Source of the DNA: Buxus sempervirens | Taxonomy: Eukaryota; Streptophyta; Magnoliopsida; Buxales; Buxaceae | DNA length: 64,000 bases | Direction: 5' to 3' | Assembly (NCBI GenBank): GCA_947561395.2 | Contig: OX387190.1 | Coordinates: 37,808,392-37,872,391, forward strand | Part shown: positions 19,696 through 31,489 of the stretch, piece by piece | Layout of the letters: each line of letters opens with the position of its first letter | How positions within the stretch are numbered: the first letter of the stretch is position 1 | Made by a program: the position numbers and the translations under genes | The notes under the pieces: model-generated | Database searches by the model: none | The model's input: only the letters and a program-made list of their open reading frames with translations | What the model was told of the DNA's origin: nothing

Positions 19696-20087
19696 AGAAA
19701 TGCTTATTCACGTGTTATACAATTAAAGTTCCTTTTATTAATTAACCTCGATCTAGTAAATTAATGCTTTTTTTGATGAGAGAGAAGTTCACTTTTCCAA
19801 ACGAAAAATGAGCTCGGATCCCCTGCTTTCGCAAGGTTAATTTACATCATGTGAGCGCTCCTGTCTGCACTTGCAATTTGGTGGAGCTTTCATCAGATTG
19901 TGCCAAGTGTACTTAAGAAAATTACTGTTACAGCACTGAAACAAAAGCTTAACAGTTGGTTTTTAGTACACAAGGTATGATATTGTGGATGCTTCAACTA
20001 AAGTGCATATCAGGGGTCCATAGGATTTCAATTGGTTTTCGCTTTGTTATTGTTTTTATTGCAACGGCATCAGAGGCATTCATCCTT

Positions 20088-20190
20088 TTATGTGGATGAA
20101 ATCGTCTATTGCCTTCTTTTGCCGAAGACGATGTAGTTTGAGTGAGATGTTGCCACATGTAATGTCTCACGACCAGAATTTTTTCAAAAA
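20088..20190. repeat. Decayed half-copy of the Mutator-like MITE
   Basis: GATGAAATCGTCTATTGCC and TGAGATGTTGCCACATGTAA resemble the left half of the 18756-18949 element. No matching right end or target duplication was found. Confidence 0.45.
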
Positions 20191-20304
20191 TAAAAACAAT
20201 TTTTATATTTTTCAAATATCATTAAAACTACATCCTCAGCTACATGAGGAAGTAGCAGATGGTTTAAAACCCTTTTATGGGGTTTGAAAGGTGCACAAAC
20301 ACAA

Positions 20305-20645
20305 GTAGGTATGACAACAATTCAATTGAAACTGATAAACTCAACCGGAACCGAACCTATTAGGGTTGGTTTTGGACTCTTATTAATCGGTTTCAGTTTA
20401 GTTTCGCTTTTGTACTAAAAATTAAAACTTACTCAAAACACCCAGGTTTATTAAGCCATATGTATCAGTAATTAACTGCTCATGTAACACTCTTCTATAC
20501 CTTTTTTTTTTGCTATGCATTCCCCTGGTACCATAGAAAAACCAATTAGATTTCAGTTCAGTTTTGATTCTCATTTTACACATGTGGGTTACGTTTCAGT
20601 TTTCTTCAGAACCGAACCGAAGCTGAACCCTTGCCATACATCGAC
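20305..20645. mobile_element. Possible old hAT MITE with GAACCGAACC motifs
   Basis: The stretch begins near GTATGACAACAATTC and ends near GAACCCTTGCCATACA, which are weakly inverted. The interior has scattered GGAACCGAACC and CAGAACCGAACCGAAGC blocks like those of the element at 18239. No clear target duplication, so the boundaries are rough. Confidence 0.4.
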
Positions 20646-20954
20646 CAAGACCGATTAAATTATGAGTATTGTCTATTAATTGTGGTTGGTGATGCTTCTG
20701 TACAGATAATATGAAGGCATGATGGGTTCTTCGGAAAACGGCAACAAAAAGGAAAGAGAGTGCTGAAGATTTTCAAATGGAAAGAGAGTGCCGTTCTCCG
20801 TCTTATTAGTTTGGTTTTGGTTAGGTAGGATTTGCGATCATAATGCTCAACGTCGCCACTATCAAAAAAATAAAATAAAATAATGCTCAACGTCGCGTTG
20901 ACCAAGTTGTTTATGTACTATGGTGTGGTGTTTAGTGTGATTCATCTACTTTAA

Positions 20955-21161
20955 TCTATACTATATATATATAACGCGAGGCGCTCCCTTGGGAATCTAC
21001 CGAGCATCATATTCAACTTTCCACACTTGCCCTTATACAATTGTATCAAGTTTCATTAATAAAGGGATAGAATTGTCAAAAGTGCCACAGAACTAACCAA
21101 ACAATCTGTTAAGCAACTAAACCCTCTCATGACGTGCAATACTGCACGTGCACCATGCTAG
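20955..21161 (+). mobile_element. Mini-Helitron (207 bp, non-autonomous)
   Basis: The 5' end reads TCTATACTATATATATATAA, a plant Helitron-style start, preceded by A. The 3' end is CTAG followed by T, preceded by a hairpin (ACGTGCA-ATAC-TGCACGT at 21132-21149) nine bases upstream. Insertion between A and T, no TIR and no target duplication all match Helitrons. There is no room for a Rep/helicase gene. Confidence 0.75.
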
Positions 21162-21694
21162 TATATGATAATGAAAATGGGGATTTTTTTTTTTTAAAAT
21201 TTTGAGGCACTTAATTAAAACCCTTAATTTCAAGCTCGGTCATGCATGATGGATTATTAGATCCACCTAAATGAAATAGGCAACTATATTACATCCAAAT
21301 TATTGTTGATAGTAATGTATATGTTCAATGGGAAAGAAAAAGAAAAAGAGAACAGAAGCAAAGTGGTAAGTAACTAAAATATTTTAATTGGCTTTGTTCA
21401 ATTTAATCTGTTGGGAATGTTCTCAGTTGGTTAGTTTTGTCCTCTTCTCTGGAAGTCTTGAATTTCCAACTTCATGAAGGGAATAAATACTAGAGTCTAT
21501 AAACATCCATAAATTAGTAAGAAATCTAAAGTTTTGTAAGAAAGGTGAAATGACATTCCTTTATTTTGCCACCAATTTTTCGGCGAATATAGTAAAGAGT
21601 ATGCTACTTGGATCAGCGGGAAAGCCTTGTGCCAGTCGTATCCAAGGCTTGGGTTTTACTTTTGTCCACTGCTCAACAAACTAACCTCTAAAAG

Positions 21695-22242
21695 AAAAAA
21701 CCAGAACTGCAAAACGAAAATTATTCCAAGGGTAAGGTTCCACTCTCGTTCAAGAAAAAAGGGGAAAGACTGATCGACCTATAAATTTTTTTTTTTGGAT
21801 ATAAAAACCACAAAACAGAAAACTACAAAGACAGATTACAAAGACATGTTGGGAGAGCATGGAGAGCCGCTTTCCAAGTGAAAACTCCTATTTTTTTAGG
21901 ACAGTTCAGATTCCAAACTTTCAACCAAAAAGTATTAGAGGTCTCAATGGATTGTGGTTGAATAGCACGATATGCTGAAGCCATCGAAAAGGAACCCGAA
22001 CTAGTACACCGCCAAATCGGAACATCCTGTTGAAGGTGAAGAAAAATAGGAGCCTGAGTGATCACTTCACACACTTGTCTGTCCCAAAGTGTCTCAATCA
22101 AATTGCAATTCCAACTGTATTAACTCTAGTCCGCAAATGAGTTAACTCGGCCTTGATCAGGTTGAATGAAAAGTGAGCCACCCAATTTCCTACCATTCCC
22201 GGGCCAAGGAAAAAACCAAAACTGCTGAACAAAAATTATTCC
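21695..22242. repeat. 33-bp direct repeats bracketing the LINE fragment
   Basis: Copies at 21695-21727 and 22210-22242 both run from AAAAAACCA to AAAATTATTCC and match at about 29 of 33 positions. They could be an old segmental duplication or diverged insertion-site duplication. Confidence 0.6.
21823..22110 (-). pseudogene. LINE fragment: zf-RVT domain, antisense
   Basis: A minus-strand frame of 92 residues contains the conserved spacing of the zinc-binding domain that follows reverse transcriptase in plant L1-type LINEs: a SGSFSMASAYRA segment followed by NCPKKIGVFTWKAALHALPT. Everything upstream (endonuclease and polymerase) is missing and no poly-A tail is seen, so this is a small relic. 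It lies between two copies of a 33-bp sequence (21695-21727 and 22210-22242). Confidence 0.75.
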
Positions 22243-23638
22243 CAGAAAAATGAGCATAATAGGTGTACGTTTTCCCCTCAAATGGCACCCACCCACCCCC
22301 ACTCCACGTTAATTTCCTTGGTAAAATTTTTCAACCAGTTAGTGCTAACAGGACCGGCAAAGTGCCTCCGAACTTTTTCCAGAGTTGAAATTATCCAGTA
22401 AAATTCGTCAAACAATCAGTTTTAACACCAACAGAAGAGTCAAAACGCTGAGTCAATTTTTCTTTTCAACCTCAAAATTGTCCTAGTGCAAAGCCCCTGG
22501 CAGTACCGGTCTGAACCTGAATTCTGGTCTTCCTCAACTTCATAAAATATCTGCAATACGGTCTTTCAAATTTCCTTTCCAGCTAAGAGTAAGGGCATAG
22601 AAAGTCCGAAAGTGCTTAAACAGAGTTTGAACACGCACAACATTATTTTTGCATTAACAGGACCCGCCTGGCCCAGACAAATCAGTGCCCCGTCTCTAGC
22701 TCCAAGTCCCTCTCCTTGTTTTAATCATCAGTAATCACACAACTGTCCCCGTACAAAGGGACCGTTTACCTCTGTCTTTTGTTGCTCTCTGGATGCTCTG
22801 GCTTCCCTCGTTCACAAGCAACTCCCTCCCTCCATGCAAAATTGCCAGAGCGATGTAGCTAGATATCTTCCTAATCAATATCCAGATCCATTCCGCGTAT
22901 GGGCATGTGCATGGAAACGAGAGCTATGAAGACGTTTCTTTTATCTAACTCTCGAGTCTCTTTTTATTTCCTTGACTTATTAAATAAGATAGAGATGCCG
23001 CATGCCTATCATCAACTTTTATCTAACTACTACATAAAAAAAGGGAAAAAAATGTAGAGAAGAAACCATTGGCAGCAAAGTAAAAAAAAAAAATTCAAAA
23101 GGTGGATGGGTGGTGAACCGCAGACGCAGACGGTCTTCCTTCCGATAACCAAGAAAGGGATTCTAATTTCTAAAGACATCCTTTTCTATTCTATTAATTC
23201 TTTTGACGATTTCATGATCTTGTGTTCGAGGAAGGGAGAGAGATTCTCATATAATCTTAGCTGATTGCAGTATTATTGAAAGCAAACTAGTAGCAAAATG
23301 GGATGTCCTTTTTAGTAGTTTGTTCGAACACTGTTTGTCTGATCTGACCGCTGGAATCCACTCAAATTTCTCCCTCCACAGTCTATTCTTCTTTCTTCCG
23401 TCTCGATCTTCTCTTCTCGACGTTTTTTCTCCAGCGAATCATTGCTTCTTTTTCGTTTTCTTCATATTACTTTCTGGATCGGAAGACTTTTGTCGTCAGG
23501 GTTCCTAAGCGACCTTTTTTCTTTTCTGATTTATTATTTTTTTGCTCAATTATTATCCATTGAGGATATATATCTACCTGTTACTACAAGGGTTTTCCTT
23601 AGTGGACAAAGATAGGAATTCCCTGAGAGCTTTGAGTT
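22243..23638. other. Intergenic DNA and presumed promoter of the NPH3 gene
   Basis: No coding similarity or transposon end was recognised. The pyrimidine-rich stretch at about 23370-23530 is likely the 5' untranslated region of the gene starting at 23639; this is inference from position and composition. Confidence 0.5.
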
Positions 23639-25967
23639 ATGGCGGCCGAGAGGCCAAGCTCCAAAGGAGAAGCATGGTGGGTTAGATTAATATGATTTAT
23701 TTCTCTTTCTGTATCAGCTCTCTGGTTCTACAAATGAAGAGTTTCTCAGAGTATAACATTGTCATTTTTGCAGGTTTTGTACTACTGGATTACCAAGCGA
23801 CATTGTTGTTGAAGTCAATGACATGAGTTTTCATCTCCATAGGGTAGTCCCAACCTCCTATCTTCGTACATTTTATTTACTTTAAATGACACTCCAGGGT
23901 TGATTTCTGAATTTTGTGTGTTTTTCTGATTCAAGCAGTTCCCGCTCATGTCGAGAAGTAGAAAGCTTTACAATCTGATAACGGAACATGAAACAAACCC
24001 TACTAGGAGAAGAAGAAGCGATGCCGCAGAAGCAGAGAAGGAAGACGACGACGACGACGAAGAAGAGATCGGACAAGAGCTATGCCATATTTCCCTCACG
24101 GAATTCCCGGGCGGTTCTGAGACATTCGAAGCCGCCGCTAAGTTTTGCTACGGCGTGAAGATAGAGCTTACGTCATCCAATGTTGCTCCACTTCGCTGCG
24201 CCGGAGAGTTCCTCGAAATGACGGAAGAATACTCGGAGGAGAACCTCATCTCCAGAACCGAGAGATTTCTCACTCAGTCGATCCTGAGAAATGTCAAGGA
24301 GTCAATAAGAACCCTAAAATCCTGTGAAACACTTATGCCTTTAGCCGAAACCCTGGGCATTCCTCAGAGATGTATAGATTCAATCGCCGGCAGAGCTTCT
24401 TCAGTCCATCCGTCTCTTTTTGGGTGGCCGGTGAACGATGAAACCGGCGAATCGAGGTTGAATCAGATCATATTATCGAACGGTGTTGAAAACTCAATTC
24501 GTGGGAAGAACGCGAATAGAGCCTCCGGTGCCGATTCGTGGTTTGAGGATCTAGCCCTTTTAAGCTTACCGCTCTACAAGCGTCTGATCTCGGCGATGCA
24601 AGAGCGGGATCTGAACTCCGAGATCATCGAGAGCTCCCTGATTTCTTACGCTAAAAGATCCATTCCTGGTCTAACGCGTTCTAGCAGGAAATTATCCACG
24701 GCATCATCAGTAGCTTCAGATGCCGAGCAGAGAGAACTGTTGGAGACGATAGTCGCGCATCTGCCACCGGAGAAGAGCTCAAGAAGCACCAACTTTATAT
24801 CCCCGACGACGACACGGTTTCTGTTCGGATTGTTGAGGACGGCTTACATTTTAGACGCATCGGATGCTTGCAAAGCTGCTTTAGAGAGGAAGATCGCGTC
24901 ACAGTTGGAACTGGCAAAGTTGGATGATCTTCTCATCCCGAGCTATTCCTATCTGAGCGAGACGCTTTACGATGTTGACTGCGTGAGGAGGATCTTGGGG
25001 TATTTCCTGGAGAATTTGGAAGAGAGGTCGACGATCGGGGTCGAGGCCGAGGAGGAAGGAAATGTTGGTGACAGATCGCCGGAAATAAATCCTCTGATGT
25101 TGGTCGGGAAATTAGTGGACGGGTACCTTTCGGAGATAGCTGCGGACGCGCAGTTGAAACCGGAAAAGTTCTGCGATCTAGCGCTTGCTGTTCCAGAACA
25201 TGCCAGGCTCTTCGACGATGGTCTATACAGGGCCATTGATGTTTATCTGAAGGTAATAAAGTGAAAAGATTTCTAAGCTTTCAGTTCTTTGGTATCCCGT
25301 TCGTTTTTAGGTTTACTTTTTAGATTCTCGAACGAAAATAAGGAACATTCAAATCACTCTTTCTCGATTGATGTTAAAGTGGTGCTCTCTTGTTATTATT
25401 ATGTTGTGGAAGGCGCACCCACGGCTGTCGGAGGAAGAGCGGGAAAAGATATGCGGAGTGATGGATTACCAGAAGCTCACGTTCGAGGCGTGTACACACG
25501 CGGCCCAGAACGAGCGTCTTCCCTTACGGTCAGTGGTTCAGGTTCTGTTCTTTGAGCAGCTCCAGCTCCGACACGCAATCGCTGGTTCTATATATCCGGC
25601 CGACTTCGCTCCGCCGGACCCAACTCGTCCTTCTGTCTCACAACAGCAGCAGATTCAAGGTGAACCGGTGGCGGAGGCAGGACGAGCAGCAGCGGGAGAA
25701 GAAGGTGAGACATTGAGGACAGCAATTCGAGAGAATCAGGTACTACGCCTGGACATGGACAGCATGCGGTCGCGGCTGCATGAGCTGGAGCGTGAGTGCT
25801 CCACCATGAAGAAGACAATAGAGAAGATAGATAAGTCCGGGGGAGGCGGCGGGGGTGGTCGCAGTTCGAAGGGTTCTTTCACAAAGAGATTTGGGTGCAA
25901 GTTCAAGACGCAAGTGTGTGATTCGCATGAGAAAACTGCAGTTGATGCCACCAGGAAAGGACGATAG
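23639..25967 (+). CDS. BTB/POZ-NPH3 domain protein (phototropin-signalling family)
   Basis: Four coding exons, 23639-23676, 23774-23843, 23939-25252 and 25413-25967, join in frame with GT-AG introns to give 658 residues, normal for the NPH3/RPT2 (NRL) family. Members are plant-specific plasma-membrane or cytosolic adaptors; some bind phototropins and act with CUL3 E3 ligases. The N-terminus AWFCTTGLPSDIVVEVNDMS is the diagnostic family opening and starts the BTB fold (about 28-150). The NPH3 domain runs from about SWFEDLALLSLPLYKRLI (residue 234) to RHAIAG (about 530), followed by a coiled coil (about 575-630) and a Gly- and Lys/Arg-rich tail. A run of acidic residues (DDDDDEEE) interrupts the BTB domain. 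It resembles the Arabidopsis At5g66560/At3g50840 branch from memory. The start is the ATG beginning MAAERPSSKG. Confidence 0.93.
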
Positions 25968-27379
25968 CCATTCCCATCTTTGCAATTGGGTTTCTGGACT
26001 TTGGACAAAGTCTGCGTCTGCCATGGGAAAAAGCGCTTTAGGAAAGGTGCAATTCAAATCTGTGTTTCAAAGTACAGTCAAACTGATCAAATCGAACAAT
26101 GGGCAAAGAGCACAACCCCAGTAAGCAAAGCAAATACATTCCAAAGCATCCCGGAAGGGATTGGGAACACGTGCACGTGCGGACTCCCTCGTCAAATTAG
26201 ATTACCAAGATACTGAACAACTTTGTATTATTGAGAGTCCACCAAAGTATCCGATGGTTTGTTGATGTTCATTGGTCGTTTGTACGCTAACATATTCGGA
26301 AATTTGTTATTTTTTGACAAATTTTATTCACCCCGTAATTCATGTTTATAATCATAGAACATCTCAATTGTCATTTATATCTACTTCTATAGGGAAAGAA
26401 GTTTGTTTCTAAGGCTTGAATGCACATTTTTTTTTTACATTTCTTCACATCCTGTACAAAAATAATATGAAATAAACAGCCTATTCAACCATTGGCAAAT
26501 ATTTTCAATCAAATAATCATAAGCATTATATGTGTGTGTGTAAATTTGTAATTTTTAGCTATTGCTATTGATTTATGGTTATCACAAGGAACTTTAAAAA
26601 TTTTTTTTTTTAATATTTTTATATAATTAATTAATTTCTATAATTTAACTTAAAATAAATAGTTTTTTGTTTAATAGGATATCTTGTAAAAGTATGATTA
26701 TACGTAAAGAGATAAAATTAATATTTTGAAGGAAATGTTTGAATCAAATTTTCAATAATAAAAGAGAGATCCTACAAGAGTAGAAATACCTAAAGAGAGA
26801 TATAATTTTAAGCTTCAAGTGTAGACATAAATAGAGAGATAAAATATTATTTTTAGATATTTATATGTAGATAAATAAAATATTATTTTCTCTCATTTTA
26901 TTATATTTGCTGACATCATCAAATCACTGATTAAGAAATGAAAATTTTCGAACCTGTCCTCATTTCTGGGTCAATATCCGTTTGGAGTTTTTAGATCACT
27001 GGCCTTCACAAGCTTGTTTAGAAATTTCTAATGCGAACAATCAAGTGCACGAGCATGACCACAGCCAAAAATAGCTTACTTCTGCTTTGAATTATTCTAC
27101 AGAGCTTCGAAACTGCTGTCATCTTTAAAGGCAATGACAGTTAAAATGTCAAAAATTGAAAAACATATACCACAATGCGGATCTCCCCTGCCCAAAAATT
27201 CAGGTACCATCCTTCATTGACCTGCTCCCGTCCAGACACAAAATACTGTGAGAATGAAGTAGGAGTCCTCATAACTGAAGTAAAAAATCGTCTTGAACGA
27301 TTAGCATGTAAAATTTGGTATATGCTAAATCATCCAAAGGACCGAATCTGATGTGTCTCTTCCCTTCTATTTCCCCCCT
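25968..27379. other. Intergenic DNA between convergent genes
   Basis: About 1.4 kb between the stop of the NPH3 gene (+) and the stop of LIP2P (-). It should contain both 3' UTRs. The middle (26560-26930) is AT-rich with recurring AGAGAGATAAAAT-like motifs; no clear transposon ends. Confidence 0.55.
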
Positions 27380-30047
27380 CTATAGGCATTTCCCTGTGAG
27401 CAGACTAGATGATATTTCCTTTAAGTTCTTGAAATCAGAAACAGGTCTTGGATGCAGTGTAAGCTGGAAAACTTCAGAAAATTCCTTGAGCAAAGATCTA
27501 TGAGCCATGTCCACTAATTGACAAGCTTCTGCAAGATGGATATCTTGAATTCCACCTCCATCAGGAAATCCAAGTCCTCCAATAAGGCTCTTAATGCTTC
27601 CAACCTGACGGTTCCTAATGCCACATGGGATTATGTGCTCAAAGGGAGTCAGATCTGTAGCAACATTCAGTGCCAAACCATGATAAGCTATCCATTGAGA
27701 CACCCGAATTCCAATTGCAGCAAGCTTCTGATTACCTGCAGAAAAAGAAAACAGAGCCATATCAGACCAAATTTCATGCAGATCAATGATATTAAGGTCC
27801 TAAGTTCAAATTTATTGAAAAAATTCCTAATTTTTCTTTTGGTAGCAGGCAATGATTAGTTTTTTATTAGGCAATGAAAGATCAATCAGCCAGTAAATTT
27901 GACCTAAACCAGTCAAAGAGAGAAGAGGGAAAGATTATCCACCTCGAAGCATATCAGCAAACATATTCACCATTAGAAAGCTTAAAGATTGTGGCTTGTG
28001 CTCCGTCAAGAGAGACACTGTTTGAAAAGTTGTTATAATGAACAGTTCCTTTATGGAATGATTTCATATTTGACCACTTAATTGAAAATGGTAACAAACT
28101 AAACAAAACATGGGAAACAAGAAGCAATTTTTCATTAAATTTTTTTAACTTACATTCACCTTCTTCGTGGCATCAGGGTTGGATGATTTCAAGGCAAGTC
28201 AAGGCCTAATTCTAAATTCTAAATGAACAATTTCAAGCACCAGAAGGATCTAAAAGATGTAACAGAAAATGTGGAAGGTATTAGCGAAACCATGGTTGAA
28301 ATAGGACATCCTACCAACCCAAACGCCAGTAAAACCCTCAAGGCGAGAAGCTTTAATAGAAAATGTTGAGGAAAGAGTGCGGATGACCACCTCTTCAAGT
28401 GCCCTGAGATACCAATGAAGATCCATCTTGTGATATCGCAGATTGATAATTGGGTACATAACTAGCTAGAAACCAGAAAAAAAATACCAAGTTAGTCAGT
28501 TTCAGAACACATCAGTGAATGCTAATACTATGATCATTTGAAAATGAGATATGTGGGTTTGATCCCTGATTTACCCACAGCAAGAACAAAAAAATAATAA
28601 CAATAACATGTAAAGATTGCCCTCGGCGTGGAATGGATATAACAAACACATCAAGCCAATGCACTAAATTTTTTTGCATAATTGTAAGTGTCCTACAAAC
28701 TCCAGATGGAAGATTTCCCTCTGATTGACCAGGATGGCAAGTTGCCAATGCTCATACTCTACCCAGATCCCACACATTCAGGTCACGCTTACGAAACTTG
28801 CTTCTATGACCAAGTAACCTTCAAGGGACATATAAAATGCAAAGGGCATAAACCTCCCACCATAAATGTATTTACTCTTCACAGTCATCAGTTGTCTTCA
28901 AACCTGCCCTCAGATAACATGCTCTAAATCCTTGAGATTATTTCTTGACATGACAAGTACATGACCATATCCTTCTTTTATAGGTCTAGTAGGCAATCTT
29001 GTCTCTAAGTAATGTACCAGAACATCAAATTCTGAGATGAACTGATGCCACTCAAGTCAATTGCTCAATTAAAACAGTAAATTCAAAAAATAAAAATAAA
29101 AATAAAGATTATAAATTAAATTCAAAATACAGAACACAGGAGGAGAAATGCAAAATAAAACTGATCATAGGAACTAAAAAAGAAAGAATATATTGCGAAA
29201 GATAAGGTTATGATCTGGCAACCAAATTGATCTCTCATTATGGAATCTCAAAACTAGGACCAACATGCGTTCTGTCTCCGCGGATGTGCACTAGACAACA
29301 GGCTGTTTCATTTATAAATCAAATACTCAATTACAGTGCTCAAAGAAACCCAGAACTTTCTCAAAAACCAGCAACAAAAAGTTGAATTGAGAATAATGAG
29401 AGATTAAATTCATACACTTAAATCAGTAATTAACACTCCTTGAACTTCGTATATTGCATTAGAACATCAAATTTGTTACGATAAACAAGTAAATCACGTA
29501 CCTGACCAGGCCCATGATATGTAACCTCTCCACCGCGTTCTGTTCGATAGACATCATGAGGAGCATCATTCATGTTAAAATTCAAGTATTCCTCTGAACT
29601 ACCAGTACCTAGGGTATAAACAGGAGGATGCTGAAGTATAATTAGGGTATCAGTGTAATCTTCATTTGTTTCCATCAAAGCCTGCTTCGCTCTTACAAGA
29701 TACTTTTGACAAGACCATGCCTCGTTATAAGGAACCAGTTCATCATACAAATCAAAGCAATCACACCTACATAGGAAAAAAATCAAACGAGGGGACGTTG
29801 TAATAATGCCCTTATAAGTATAGCCAATTGTCACGATAGATGTTTGTGAAAAAGACAGAGAGAACATCTTTAACCTTCTAGCGTTTCCGTTATGAGATCT
29901 CAAGGTGGATTTTGACGCCTTGAAATCACTGACTTGGTGCCACTCTAGCATAAACTCACGACGATACGAAAGCTGCACCTTTTTTGAACGTCCGCGAGCT
30001 GAGAATGTTGGAACTGAGATGAAACCGAGAGTTGAAACGAGAATCAT
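27380..30047 (-). CDS. LIP2P: Octanoyl-[acyl carrier protein]:protein N-octanoyltransferase, plastid type
   Basis: Four minus-strand exons, 29875-30047, 29502-29766, 28315-28465 and 27380-27735, join in frame with GT-AG introns to give 314 residues. The enzyme moves the octanoyl group from acyl-carrier protein to the lipoyl domain of E2 subunits, the first step of lipoate assembly. The LipB-family signature [19 protein letters not shown] spans the exon 2/3 junction, followed by [18 protein letters not shown]. The catalytic lysine ([10 protein letters not shown]) and cysteine (IIPCGIRN) are present. The first about 55 residues are rich in Ser/Arg/Lys with few acidic residues and look like a plastid transit peptide, supporting the LIP2p rather than the mitochondrial LIP2 branch. 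Start is the ATG at 30047; the frame extends upstream only to a GTG. Confidence 0.9.
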
Positions 30048-30179
30048 CTTGTCTCGCTGAATTTGGACTCCTAAGAGTCCAATCACTCATTGATGCATGA
30101 CCAATAGACAAAAAATGGTCTAAGTCTTTAACTGAGAGAATCAAAAAGAAGAAGAATGCAACTGGAAGAAGAAGAGAGA

Positions 30180-30224
30180 GGAAGAGGGTACTCTTGAAAA
30201 GAGAGAGAGAGAGAGGGGGGGGGG
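30180..30224. repeat. GA/G-rich simple repeat upstream of LIP2P
   Basis: GAGAGAGAGA followed by a run of G lies about 150 bp before the LIP2P start. On the transcribed (minus) strand it is a CT/C-rich stretch, often found in plant 5' UTRs. Confidence 0.8.
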
Positions 30225-30383
30225 CCAACACTCAGAGTCAGGAAGCATGGCAACCCACCTGACCTACCTCTTCCTCGTGTTCGGTGATGTTTTCCCCCAA
30301 GGGCCCCAACCTTTCAATCCCCAAGAAAGTGGAACCATCTGAGGCATCAGGAAGCACCATATTTTATCCTTCAGGGACCTTTA

Positions 30384-30908
30384 AAGGGAAAATTAATTTT
30401 TAGTGGTATTTTTTCAAATATTTAAGATTTAGTCGTCAGTTTTGAATTTAACTTCTAATATAGCTTTATCAAAATAATTAATTTTAGTATCCTTTTATTA
30501 TTATGAATAAATTCTTCAAAAACACCCTTATACAATTCATTACCAGGACTTGTACAAGTAATAAACTGACTTGTACATGTTATTTTAGACTTGTACAAGT
30601 CATTTTACAAGTAATAAACTGACTTGTACATGTTATTTTAGACTTGTACAAGCAATAAAATGACTTGTACAAGTTAATAAATTAGCTTATATAAATCAAT
30701 AAAATGACTTGTACCTTAAGTGAGTGACTTATACAAGTCATTTAGAGAAGTGATGTAAGGGCATTTTTGGAATATTTGATTTGAAATAGTGAAATGGTAT
30801 TAAAAATTAATTATTTTGATAAATGTATATTAAAAGTTAAAACTCAAAACTTTAAAGACTGAATCTTAAATCTTTTGAAAAAATGCTACTAAAAATTAAT
30901 TTTCCCTT
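30384..30908. mobile_element. Long-TIR MITE (Mutator-like) in divergent promoter
   Basis: About 115-bp imperfect terminal inverted repeats begin AAGGGAAAATTAATTTTTAG at both ends. The 525-bp element's core contains at least six copies of the palindrome ACTTGTACAAGT or near versions, some in a 66-bp tandem duplication (about 30545-30650). Long TIRs with GGGAAAATT-like starts suggest a Mutator-like family, but no clear 9-bp duplication was found. It lies between LIP2P (-) and COR413PM (+), which start 1.4 kb apart. Confidence 0.75.
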
Positions 30909-31151
30909 GTTTTTTTTTTTGTGTCCAATGGTGCCTCGCTTCTACCCTAATTGATATATTGATCTTTGTTTTTTAATGAAATGAACTAACTTCGGCTTTT
31001 ACCAAAAATAAATAAATAAACGATGCCAAAAGAGTTCATTAACTCGGGTGAACCAGTGGCAGGACTTGGTTGAACCGATTTAATATGTGGGTCAATGATC
31101 GGTCTAAATTATTGATCTAAGAAAACCTAGAAAATGGCCGGGCCAATAAAC

Positions 31152-31341
31152 CCGACGAGCAGTCCTAATTCCTCAAACAGAACTGTTTGGCCCGCCACGT
31201 GTGCCTTTGCGATAATTTCGGAGTTTGCCGATTGGGATGCATATGGTTAGATAAGGCATTATTCAATAGGAGAGCAAGTCAAACAAGCTTAGCGATAGTC
31301 TGCAGAAAGCGCCATTGGCCTCCACGTCTCGCTTACACGTG
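31152..31341 (+). promoter_or_regulatory. G-box/ABRE and CCGAC elements upstream of COR413PM
   Basis: Two CACGTG G-boxes in ABRE context lie at 31196-31201 (GCCACGTGTG) and 31336-31341 (ACACGTGTC), about 290 and 150 bp before the ATG. A CCGAC low-temperature core is at 31152-31156. ABA- and cold-responsive promoters commonly combine these, which fits the COR413 family. Function here is inferred. Confidence 0.55.
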
Positions 31342-31489
31342 TCACGCTGGATCTCGCTTTTGTTTGAAAAACTGATTACTGGCGTTAAGAGAGTAGCAAA
31401 TGTAATCGAGCTGGACTCCTCTGTCATCCTTATCGTCCTTCTTTGTGAGGATTTCTTCTCCAGTTTTTTTACTCCGGATCTGAAACAAA

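Noticed and set aside
30048-30086. Extended N-terminus of LIP2P from a GTG codon
   Set aside because: There is no ATG in that extension; the first ATG in frame is at 30047 and gives a normal transit-peptide-like start.
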